Of a DNA stretch of 20,856 nucleotides, positions 15,122 through 20,856 are shown one piece after another. The stretch lies in NCBI GenBank assembly GCA_036567205.1, contig DATCVA010000291.1, positions 1 through 20,856 of the forward strand. Direction: 5' to 3'. The position numbers and the translations under genes are program-made. The DNA is from DATCVA01 sp036567205 (GTDB taxonomy: Bacteria; Pseudomonadota; Gammaproteobacteria; Burkholderiales; Burkholderiaceae_B). Under the pieces are notes generated by a model. The model saw only the letters and a list, made by a program, of their open reading frames with translations. It was not told the DNA's origin and searched no databases. Every line of letters starts with the position of its first letter. The stretch's first letter is position 1.

Positions 15122-15901
15122 CTACTGCAACGGTTGTAAGAATTGACGCAAGCGTTCTGATCGGGGATGCTCAAAAACCTGCTCCGGCTTTCCGATTTCT
15201 TCGACCAGTCCATTATGCATAAAGATAGTCTGGTCTGAAACTTCACGTGCGAATTTCATTTCGTGCGTTACCAAAATCATGGTGCGCCCTTCGTCGGCCA
15301 ATTGGCGTATTACTTTAAGTACCTCGCCCACCATTTCGGGGTCCAGTGCCGAGGTTGGTTCGTCAAACAGCAGAACGTCGGGGTTCATGGCCAGGGCACG
15401 GGCAATGGCCACACGCTGCTGTTGTCCACCGGACAGTTCAGCAGGATAGGCATCTTGTTTTTTCGATAAGCCAACCTTGGCGAGCAAGCTCAACGCGTAT
15501 TCGGTAGCATCCTGCTTGCTGATATGCTGGACATGAACCGGGCCTTCAATAATATTTTGCAAGACGGTCCGGTGCGACCAAAGATTAAAGTTTTGGAACA
15601 CCATGCCCAATTTGGCTCGCACCCGATCCAGTTTTTTCGGATCGCCGGTTACGGCTTCACCGTTACGGCGTTTGCGGCTGCGCAGAACGTCGTTGCCGAT
15701 ATGGACCTCGCCTTGATCGGGGACCACAAGGTGGTTGATGCAACGCAAAAGTGTACTTTTGCCTGATCCCGATGCACCGATAATCGACAGCACATCGCCT
15801 GGACGGGCCGTAAAGGAAATGCCTTTAAGAACCTCGTTCGGGCCAAAGGATTTGTGGATGTTGTCGACTTTGACGGCGTACGCTGGCGCGGTGCTAGACA
15901 T
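15122..15901 (-). CDS. Amino acid ABC transporter ATP-binding protein (HisP/OccP-like)
   Basis: This 259-aa cytoplasmic ATPase powers the importer. Walker A is GASGSGKST (42-50), the Q-loop is MVFQNFNLWSH (Gln103), the ABC signature is LSGGQQQRVAIARAL (156-170), Walker B is VLLFDEPTSALDPE (176-189), and the switch histidine is in LVTHEMKFA (His213). The insert after DVLRSRKRRNGEAV and the phrase NLWSHRTV are typical of HisP. ATG 15901 is chosen over a GTG two codons upstream because GAGG (15913-15910) is 8 nt away. It is the first gene of the operon, an order in which the ATPase precedes the binding protein. Confidence 0.95.
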   Translation of the reverse strand: MSSTAPAYAVKVDNIHKSFGPNEVLKGISFTARPGDVLSIIGASGSGKSTLLRCINHLVVPDQGEVHIGNDVLRSRKRRNGEAVTGDPKKLDRVRAKLGMVFQNFNLWSHRTVLQNIIEGPVHVQHISKQDATEYALSLLAKVGLSKKQDAYPAELSGGQQQRVAIARALAMNPDVLLFDEPTSALDPEMVGEVLKVIRQLADEGRTMILVTHEMKFAREVSDQTIFMHNGLVEEIGKPEQVFEHPRSERLRQFLQPLQ

Positions 15902-16021
15902 TAGCACAGCCTCGCGATGCGGAAAATCGGGGTGAACGGTAACAATGGTTCATGGGGCAATTGGTTTTTACGCAACCCATGATTTTACCTGTAGAAATTT
16001 TTGTTGTTTTTTGCCGGCACA
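15902..16021 (-). promoter_or_regulatory. Leader region of the ABC importer operon
   Basis: No gene is supported in these 120 bp between the small ORF and the ATPase start. Just outside, at 16030-16025, the minus strand has an exact TATAAT, which could be the -10 box of the importer operon with a leader of about 115 nt. No matching -35 was found, so the operon might also be read from further upstream. Confidence 0.3.
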
Positions 16022-16204
16022 TTAATTATAAGGTGCTTGGGTGTAAGTCTCGCTGGGCTGTCCAAGCACTACGGCTTGCTGATTATGCTGAAGCAGTTTG
16101 CGTGGTGTACGGCCTTCCTCGCTGGGGGGAAGGCCGAAAAGACCTTGGCCAAAGGCGAATAGGGCGACATTGGCCGCAACGATCAACAAAAATAAAAAAC
16201 GCAT
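16022..16204 (-). CDS. Small membrane-anchored protein, resembles N-terminus of SPOR-domain proteins found after coaX
   Basis: The frame encodes 60 aa: an N-terminal hydrophobic anchor (MRFLFLLIVAANVALFAFGQ) followed by a short polar tail with PPSEEGRTPRKLLQ. In Bordetella and relatives, as I recall, the gene after birA-coaX encodes a SPOR-domain protein starting with a similar anchor, Phe/Leu-rich segment and Pro-Ser-Glu-x-Gly-Arg motif. That link is from memory, not a search. Here the frame stops before any peptidoglycan-binding SPOR domain, and the remaining 120 bp to the ATPase gene hold no recognisable continuation in any frame. It may be a shortened functional protein or a remnant. It starts 59 nt after the coaX stop, with no clear Shine-Dalgarno. 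Confidence 0.5.
   Translation of the reverse strand: MRFLFLLIVAANVALFAFGQGLFGLPPSEEGRTPRKLLQHNQQAVVLGQPSETYTQAPYN
16033..16069 (-). repeat. Inverted repeat spanning the 3' end of the 60-aa ORF
   Basis: GTGCTTGG (16033-16040) and CCAAGCAC (16062-16069) form a perfect 8-bp stem with a 21-nt loop inside the last codons of the small ORF. On the minus strand it is followed by TTATAATTAA rather than a U-run. It could be a 3'-end stabiliser or weak terminator for the birA-coaX transcript. Confidence 0.45.
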
Positions 16205-16263
16205 GTCTGTGTGTATTCGATTGAAAAGACTGTCAAGTAATTAGTGCCGGCTCGGGGGCACAA

Positions 16264-17061
16264 TTACGATTGTGCAAGTAAAGCGGCGAGTCCGTCGAGC
16301 ACTGGGGTAGGCAGCCATTCTATAGGTGTGGCGGGCAAGTTCATGCGGATCTGGAATGCAGCGATTAGCCGTTGAGCTTCATCTTTTACCACAGGCCAGC
16401 CGCCGCCAGCGCTATAGAGGTGGGGCGGTTGATCGAATTGGTCCAGGCCAATCATCCACTGGCGTACGACGGCGCCGGCTTGAGCGGCGGCGATGCCGGT
16501 GGTGATGGCCTGGTGAGTATGGGTAGGGTAGGCAGCGGTATCGCCGTTGGCCTCGGGCAGGTTGGCGGTGCCCCTGGCCAGCGAAGAGCGCATCAAGGCC
16601 GGTCCGGGGAAAATGAGGCCGCCCCGAAAGGTGCGCTGACCGGCGCCTATGGCGGGGCTGAGTGTATCTATGGTGGTGGCGGTGCCAAAACTGGCCAGGA
16701 TAATCGCATTGCCTGGGTGTTTTTTAGCCAGTCCCAACATTGCCACCCACCTGTCCGGACCTAACTGGGCGGGGGTGTCGTAAGCGTTATGAACGCCCAG
16801 TGCATGTTGTTGACTGCTTATCCACGAAACCGGACAGGAGTGCGATGCCAGACAGGCCTCAATTGCAGCAGCCACCGCTGCTCCGGCCACATTGACGCCA
16901 ATAGCCGCAGTCGGAATTGCATGTAATTGCAATAGCCAGTTGTTTAGCTGGTCCAGTGTGTTGTGATGCAAGGCCAGGGCGGCTGTTTCGCGTTCGCCCG
17001 TGTCTTTTCGCAGCCATCCAAATTTAACGCGTGTATTGCCAGCATCTATTAAAAGAATCAT
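16264..17061 (-). CDS. coaX: Type III pantothenate kinase (Baf/CoaX)
   Basis: CoaX phosphorylates pantothenate to 4'-phosphopantothenate, the first step of CoA synthesis from the vitamin. It is insensitive to CoA feedback and needs a monovalent cation. The 265-aa protein shows DAGNTRVKFGW (Asp6, phosphate/Mg site), LGPDRWVAMLG (catalytic Asp103), FGTATTIDTL and GGLIFPGPALMRSSLARGTANLP. The ortholog in Bordetella is known as Baf. The start overlaps the birA stop by 4 nt (ATGA), showing translational coupling. No coaA-type kinase is visible nearby. Confidence 0.95.
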   Translation of the reverse strand: MILLIDAGNTRVKFGWLRKDTGERETAALALHHNTLDQLNNWLLQLHAIPTAAIGVNVAGAAVAAAIEACLASHSCPVSWISSQQHALGVHNAYDTPAQLGPDRWVAMLGLAKKHPGNAIILASFGTATTIDTLSPAIGAGQRTFRGGLIFPGPALMRSSLARGTANLPEANGDTAAYPTHTHQAITTGIAAAQAGAVVRQWMIGLDQFDQPPHLYSAGGGWPVVKDEAQRLIAAFQIRMNLPATPIEWLPTPVLDGLAALLAQS

Positions 17062-17924
17062 GTTCGCGCCCGCACAGAAATTTCCCCGACTGAAATCGGG
17101 ATTTCGCCGTCGGGGGTACGTACCAGCAATTGCCCTAGTGAATTGACTCCGCAGGCAATGCCGGCCTGTAGAATGCGGCCGTCGTCGAGTACATGGATAT
17201 GTTGGCCGCTTAGCGCATCGACGGCGGCGTAGCGGGCAGGAAGCGCGGTGAATCCGTCTCGTATGACGTCATTTACTATGTTGTACCAGGCGCGTGCGAT
17301 ATTGGCGACGATATCGATGGCGCTAACGGTTGCCGCTTGCTGGTCGCTTCCCGCAATTTCAGCCCAGTCCGCCACTTGGCGATTCAACGATTGACTAAGC
17401 GCACGGGCATCATCCAGGTTGATGCCAATGCCCATTATGGCGACATGGTGATCCTGCGACAAGCGCGACGTCCCGGCGCGGGTTGCTTCAACCAAAATAC
17501 CCGCCAGCTTCGAAAATTTCCAGTGGATGTCATTGGGCCACTTCATAAGCAAATGGTTTCGATGGGCCTGCCCAATCAGGCTACGCAACGCTTCGCATGC
17601 AGCCAATCCCGCCAGAGGCGAGAGTGTAGGCAGCTGCCGCGATGGCAGAAATACATCGAATGCGCAGGAAAACATAAGATTTGCGCCCGGCCGGTTTTGC
17701 CATGTACGCCCCGCGCGCCCTCGTCCACGGGTTTGCTGATGCGCGCCCAGCAGCCATGGCCGGGCCAGTTTTGTTTCGGTTGTGCGCGCGTTGGCCAGCA
17801 AATCGGCATTGGTGGAAATGGTTTCCTGTAGCCATTCGATCTGCTGAAAGTGGGGCAGAGCCGTCTGTAACCCCATCATCATGTCGGCAGGGCGAGGCAG
17901 CATAGGGGGCGAAGTGGTGATCAT
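17058..17924 (-). CDS. birA: Biotin--[acetyl-CoA carboxylase] ligase without DNA-binding domain
   Basis: BirA activates biotin with ATP and attaches it to the AccB lysine. The 288-aa form from ATG 17924 shows the ligase signature TRGRGRAGRTW (about 65-75), LMKWPNDIHW (127-136), SKLAGILVE (138-146), GIGINLD and a C-terminal SH3-like domain (LLVRTPDGEIPISVGEISV). There is no N-terminal helix-turn-helix, so unlike E. coli BirA it should not repress biotin genes. An upstream frame to 18020 overlaps the divergent hydrolase and is rejected. The 17924 start has no Shine-Dalgarno and sits 6 nt after a TATAAT; ATGs at 17903 and 17882 are alternatives. coaX follows with a 4-nt overlap. Confidence 0.9.
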   Translation of the reverse strand: MITTSPPMLPRPADMMMGLQTALPHFQQIEWLQETISTNADLLANARTTETKLARPWLLGAHQQTRGRGRAGRTWQNRPGANLMFSCAFDVFLPSRQLPTLSPLAGLAACEALRSLIGQAHRNHLLMKWPNDIHWKFSKLAGILVEATRAGTSRLSQDHHVAIMGIGINLDDARALSQSLNRQVADWAEIAGSDQQAATVSAIDIVANIARAWYNIVNDVIRDGFTALPARYAAVDALSGQHIHVLDDGRILQAGIACGVNSLGQLLVRTPDGEIPISVGEISVRART

Positions 17925-17987
17925 GGTGGAATTATAGGGTGCACATTCATGTAAGCTTATGGTTGTTAATCTAGGTTTTCTACTGCT
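17925..17987. promoter_or_regulatory. Short divergent promoter region between birA and the alpha/beta hydrolase
   Basis: Only 63 bp separate the two starts. On the minus strand an exact TATAAT (17936-17931) ends 6 nt before the birA ATG, with no convincing -35. On the plus strand no strong box or Shine-Dalgarno was recognised for the hydrolase. The promoters must overlap, so transcription of the two sides may interfere. Confidence 0.4.
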
Positions 17988-18644
17988 ATGTCCAACCATA
18001 CTGAAAAAGCGTCGTTTCAAGGGGCGGCCGGCCTTATCGACTGTGCCTTCGAGTGGCCCGATGGAACGCCTAAAGGCTGGGCGCTGGTTTTACACCCGCA
18101 TCCTTTGCATGGGGGTGCGCGCGACAATAAAATCGTAACGACCATTGCGCGCGCCTGCGTGCAGCGCGGCCTGGTCGCGGTAAGGCCTAATTTTCGCGGG
18201 GTAGGAGCATCGGCCGGCGAGTTCGACCGCGGCGTAGGTGAAACTGCCGATATGCACGAACTTGTTAAGCAGTTCACTAACGCTTATCCTCAAGAGGCGG
18301 CGGGTAAATGGGTGTTGGCCGGTTTTTCCTTCGGGACGTCGGTTGCGGCCCAGCTTTATTCTGTTCTGGCCGAGCAGGGCGCTAAAGTGCCCGATACGCT
18401 GATGCTGGTGGGCTCCGCAGTCGAACGCTTCAAATTCCGTGAAATTGCTGTACCGGACGATACTCTGCTGATTCATGGCGAGGTCGACGAGGTTGTACCA
18501 TTGTCCGAAGCTATGGATTTTGCGCGTGCCCGAGACCTGCCTATGGTGGTGGTGCCCGATGCGTCGCATTTCTTTCATGGCAAGCTGATAGCATTAAGGC
18601 AGTTGATACAGTTACGGCTGGTAGCAATGTTTGCACAACTTTAG
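17988..18644 (+). CDS. Alpha/beta hydrolase (COG2945-like)
   Basis: The 218-aa cytosolic hydrolase has the oxyanion-side motif VLHPHPLHGGARDNK (about 35-48) and RPNFRGVGAS. The nucleophile elbow is GFSFG (Ser114). The acid is probably Asp167 in GEVDEVVP, and the base His194 in DASHFFHGKL. This layout matches small predicted esterases or peptidases of the COG2945 type, whose natural substrates are unknown. It has no signal peptide. It is followed after 126 nt by dacA on the same strand, but a TATAAT in the gap suggests dacA has its own promoter. Confidence 0.85.
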   Translation: MSNHTEKASFQGAAGLIDCAFEWPDGTPKGWALVLHPHPLHGGARDNKIVTTIARACVQRGLVAVRPNFRGVGASAGEFDRGVGETADMHELVKQFTNAYPQEAAGKWVLAGFSFGTSVAAQLYSVLAEQGAKVPDTLMLVGSAVERFKFREIAVPDDTLLIHGEVDEVVPLSEAMDFARARDLPMVVVPDASHFFHGKLIALRQLIQLRLVAMFAQL

Positions 18645-18770
18645 TAGCAACTAATTTCGTATTTGTTGGACTAAATGGCCTGTGGCCGGTTCTACCGGTC
18701 GCCACCACTGCCTATAATGTTGGGCGTTCTGATTCTGGCTGTTTTCTTTTTGGCGGGCACATTTTCCCTT
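18645..18770 (+). promoter_or_regulatory. Region between the hydrolase gene and dacA, with candidate dacA promoter
   Basis: An exact TATAAT lies at 18713-18718; the -35 position (TTCTAC, 18690-18695, 17-bp spacer) is poor. A small hairpin CCGGT-TCT-ACCGG (18686-18698) covers that -35 position and could be an operator or a weak terminator. Transcription starting near 18725 would give a leader of roughly 45 nt before ATG 18771. Confidence 0.4.
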
Positions 18771-20045
18771 ATGTCGATGACTCAATCTGTTACTACTTTT
18801 CCCCTAAAATACTCGCGTGGGTTGCTGTTTGCGTTAACGGTAGCCTTTGCGCCGGCCCTGTCCACAGCACAGCAAACCCCGACAGCTCCCGCGGCTGACG
18901 CGGTCGCCCAGGGGGCGGTTACACCGGCCCCCGTACGTGCATCTCCTGACAACGGGGTTCTGGCTGTGGCCGATTTGTCATCGATTCCAGCTCCTACTGT
19001 TGCCGGCACAGCCTGGCTGACGCTCGATGTTAATAGCGGGCAAATCATCGGTGCATCGAACGCCCAGCAACAAATCGAGCCAGCATCGCTTACCAAGATA
19101 ATGGCTGCCTATGTGGTTTTTGACGCTCTTGCCAGTAAGCGTATTACGCTCGAGCAAACCTTCCATGTTTCAGAAAAAGCCTGGAAAACCGAAGGTTCGC
19201 GCATGTTCATCAACCCCAATAGCCAAGTGTCGGTGGACGATCTGCTGCAAGGCCTGATCGTGCAATCGGGCAACGATGCCACGGTTGCACTGGCTGAAGG
19301 GGTTGCCGGTAGTGAATCGGCGTTTGTGGCCCTTATGAATCAGCAAGCGGCCAGAATGGGTCTTAAAGACACCCACTTTACGAATTCGCCCGGTTTGCCC
19401 GACCCAACCCACCTTACTACTGTGCACGATCTGGCCATTCTGGCCCGATATTTGGTGGCGGATTTCCCGCAATACCTGCATTACTACAGCCAAAAAGAAT
19501 TCACTTATAACAAGATCAAGCAGCCTAACCGCAATCGTTTATTGTGGGTCGATCCTACGGTAGATGGTCTTAAAACCGGCCATACCAAGTCGGCAGGCTA
19601 TTGCCTGGTCTCTACCGCTATGCGTGACGGACGTCGCGTGGTTTCGGTATTGGTTGGGGCAAGCAGCGATTCAGCTCGCAGCGAAAGCAGCCTTAAGCTT
19701 CTGAACTGGAGCTTCCAGAATTTCGATACGATCAAATTATTTGATGATGCCCATCCTGCGGTGCAGGCGCGCGTGTGGGAAGGCCAGGTAGAAAGCGTCG
19801 ATTTGGGCGAGCTTAAGCCTGTGTGGGTTACGGTGCCGCGTGGAAAGGGCCCCGAAATCAAACCGGTTGCGCAATATACCCAGCCTTTAATTGCACCTTT
19901 GACCAAAGGCGCCAAGGTTGGCACGGTAACGCTTTCTCTTAATGGCCAGACATTGCGCCAAGAATCCTTGCTGGTGCTTAACGATGTACCCCAGGCCGGC
20001 ATTTTCAGCCGCATTTACGACAAAATCCTTTTGATGTTCGAGTAA
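18771..20045 (+). CDS. dacA: D-alanyl-D-alanine carboxypeptidase, penicillin-binding protein 5/6 family
   Basis: DacA removes the terminal D-alanine from peptidoglycan pentapeptides in the periplasm. From ATG 18771 it is 424 aa: a signal peptide (KYSRGLLFALTVAFAPALSTA, about 13-33), an Ala/Pro-rich linker (35-75), the peptidase S11 domain (about 78-330) and a C-terminal PBP5 domain ending in an amphipathic helix (IFSRIYDKILLMFE) for membrane attachment. The catalytic motifs are ASLTK (Ser106, Lys109), SGN (166-168) and KTG (268-270). The frame is open back to 18675 and encodes another hydrophobic stretch there, so the start is not certain; ATG 18777 is a further option. It is followed directly by a D-amino-acid aminotransferase gene, which could use released D-alanine. 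Confidence 0.94.
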   Translation: MSMTQSVTTFPLKYSRGLLFALTVAFAPALSTAQQTPTAPAADAVAQGAVTPAPVRASPDNGVLAVADLSSIPAPTVAGTAWLTLDVNSGQIIGASNAQQQIEPASLTKIMAAYVVFDALASKRITLEQTFHVSEKAWKTEGSRMFINPNSQVSVDDLLQGLIVQSGNDATVALAEGVAGSESAFVALMNQQAARMGLKDTHFTNSPGLPDPTHLTTVHDLAILARYLVADFPQYLHYYSQKEFTYNKIKQPNRNRLLWVDPTVDGLKTGHTKSAGYCLVSTAMRDGRRVVSVLVGASSDSARSESSLKLLNWSFQNFDTIKLFDDAHPAVQARVWEGQVESVDLGELKPVWVTVPRGKGPEIKPVAQYTQPLIAPLTKGAKVGTVTLSLNGQTLRQESLLVLNDVPQAGIFSRIYDKILLMFE

Positions 20046-20049
20046 AAAA

Positions 20050-20856
20050 ATGATCCCTGATGTCGATAATGACAGTATTGTTTATTTAAATGGCGAGTAC
20101 GTGCGCCTTGGCGATGCCAAAGTGTCCGTGTTGGATCGCGGGTTCATCTTCGGCGACGGGATCTACGATGTGGTCCCCGCTTACAAAGGGGTGCCATTTC
20201 GCATGGACGGGCATTTGGCGCGGCTTGAACGCAGCCTTGCTTCTATTGGCATCAATGTGGGCTGGACCCGTAAGCAGTGGGAAGAGCTCGTGCTTAACAT
20301 GCTGGAACGTTCTCCTCTTGATAACAGCATGGTTTATATCCAGGTTACACGTGGTGTGGCCAAGCGCGATCACGGGTTTCCCGCCAATGCGACGCCAACG
20401 ATTTTTTGCATGGTCTCGCCTTTCACGCGACCCGGCCAGGCTGCACGCGAGCAGGGGCTTACCGCCGTTTCGGTGCCGGATGTTCGTTGGCTGCGGTGCG
20501 AAATCAAGTCTGTATCGTTGCTGGGTAATGTTTTGGCCAAGCAGCAGGCGGTCGATGCAGGCGTCGACGAGGTCGTGCAATTTCGGGATGGTCATTTATC
20601 GGAAGGTGCATCGTGCAATGTGTGGATGGTTAAAAACGGTACCTTGCTTGCGCCTCCGCGCGATAATCTGATTCTTGAAGGCATTCGTTTTGGTGTGCTC
20701 GAAGAGCTTGCCAACGAAGCTGGCATTCCTTTCCAGTCGCGTCCTATTTCCGAACAAGAGGTCGAGCAAGCCGACGAAATCATAATGACGTCGGCCACTA
20801 AGGAAGTGTTGCCTATTGTCACGTATAACGGTAAGCCGGTTGGTACTGGCAAGCCC
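20050..20856 (+). CDS. dat: D-amino acid aminotransferase (D-alanine transaminase type, class IV), 3' truncated by window
   Basis: The frame runs from ATG 20050 through the last base of the window; 269 codons are visible of an expected 280-290. It is a fold-type IV PLP enzyme. Signatures are VLDRGFIFGDGIYDVVPAY near the N-terminus, HLARLERSL, the Schiff-base lysine Lys153 in RCEIKSVSLLGNVLAKQ, and LSEGASCNVW followed by the TSATKEVLPI loop. The pattern fits D-alanine:2-oxoglutarate aminotransferase better than branched-chain aminotransferase or aminodeoxychorismate lyase, though these are close relatives. It starts 4 nt after the dacA stop, so the two are almost surely co-transcribed. In related bacteria this cluster often continues with ybeD-lipB-lipA, outside the window. 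Confidence 0.9.
   Translation, partial: MIPDVDNDSIVYLNGEYVRLGDAKVSVLDRGFIFGDGIYDVVPAYKGVPFRMDGHLARLERSLASIGINVGWTRKQWEELVLNMLERSPLDNSMVYIQVTRGVAKRDHGFPANATPTIFCMVSPFTRPGQAAREQGLTAVSVPDVRWLRCEIKSVSLLGNVLAKQQAVDAGVDEVVQFRDGHLSEGASCNVWMVKNGTLLAPPRDNLILEGIRFGVLEELANEAGIPFQSRPISEQEVEQADEIIMTSATKEVLPIVTYNGKPVGTGKP

Noticed and set aside
16208..16236. Minus-strand TTGACA (16236-16231) as promoter of the 60-aa ORF
   Set aside because: The -35 box is exact, but the best -10 candidate (TACACA, 15-nt spacer) is poor and the start would fall on the ATG; the gene is more simply read through from coaX.
17925..18020. N-terminal extension of BirA that might supply a DNA-binding domain
   Set aside because: The 32 extra residues are too short for a helix-turn-helix domain, overlap the divergent hydrolase start and show no conserved motif.
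1..20856. Defence system, toxin-antitoxin, prophage, integron or CRISPR array
   Set aside because: Both strands were read for such genes and for regular spaced repeats; none was found, and the intact ORFs are all accounted for by metabolic, transport, regulatory, RNA-modification, cell-wall and DNA-maintenance families.

Overview
The window looks like a chromosomal segment of a betaproteobacterium of the order Burkholderiales, most likely family Alcaligenaceae (the Bordetella / Pusillimonas / Advenella neighbourhood). The grounds are gene content and order. A coaX gene of the Bordetella 'Baf' type overlaps an HTH-less birA. A dacA gene is followed by a class IV aminotransferase. There is also a lone Bug-type (tripartite tricarboxylate) binding protein beside a LysR gene. 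By eye the GC content is in the mid-50s percent. No rRNA, tRNA, CRISPR array, insertion sequence, phage gene or integrase was seen, and the ORFs are densely packed and intact. The genus call is inference.

Layout from left to right. Positions 1-384 hold the 3' end of a Rieske ring-hydroxylating oxygenase, convergent with an aldo/keto reductase (391-1233, minus). A divergent intergenic region then leads into panB (pantothenate synthesis) and rmuC, both plus. A Zn-dependent alcohol/formaldehyde-type dehydrogenase (minus) converges on rmuC and is divergent from the threonine-degradation pair kbl-tdh (plus). After a long imperfect inverted repeat comes an RluA-family pseudouridine synthase (plus).

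Positions 8565-12732 form a compact accessory catabolic module. A LysR regulator (plus) is divergent from a minus-strand operon of FAH-family hydrolase, Bug-type periplasmic binding protein and quinone-oxidoreductase-like MDR protein. Next is a complete basic-amino-acid ABC importer (minus) in the order ATPase, binding protein, two permeases. Hairpins lie on both sides of the binding-protein gene.

Positions 16022-17924 (minus) hold birA and coaX, with a 4-nt overlap, and a 60-aa membrane-anchored ORF resembling only the N-terminus of the SPOR-domain protein usual at this locus. Divergent from birA is an alpha/beta hydrolase (plus), followed by dacA (penicillin-binding protein 5 type D,D-carboxypeptidase) and a D-alanine-aminotransferase-like gene that runs off the right edge.

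Functionally, panB and coaX are two steps of the pantothenate-to-CoA route, kbl uses CoA to split the product of tdh, and dacA plus dat fit release and recycling of D-alanine. Most of the window is ordinary housekeeping and accessory metabolism. I see no convincing undescribed multi-gene system. The most unusual items are structured intergenic regions (7512-7601 and 5231-5262), the shortened SPOR-like ORF, start-site oddities at birA and dacA, and the uncharacterised LysR/FAH/Bug/QOR module.
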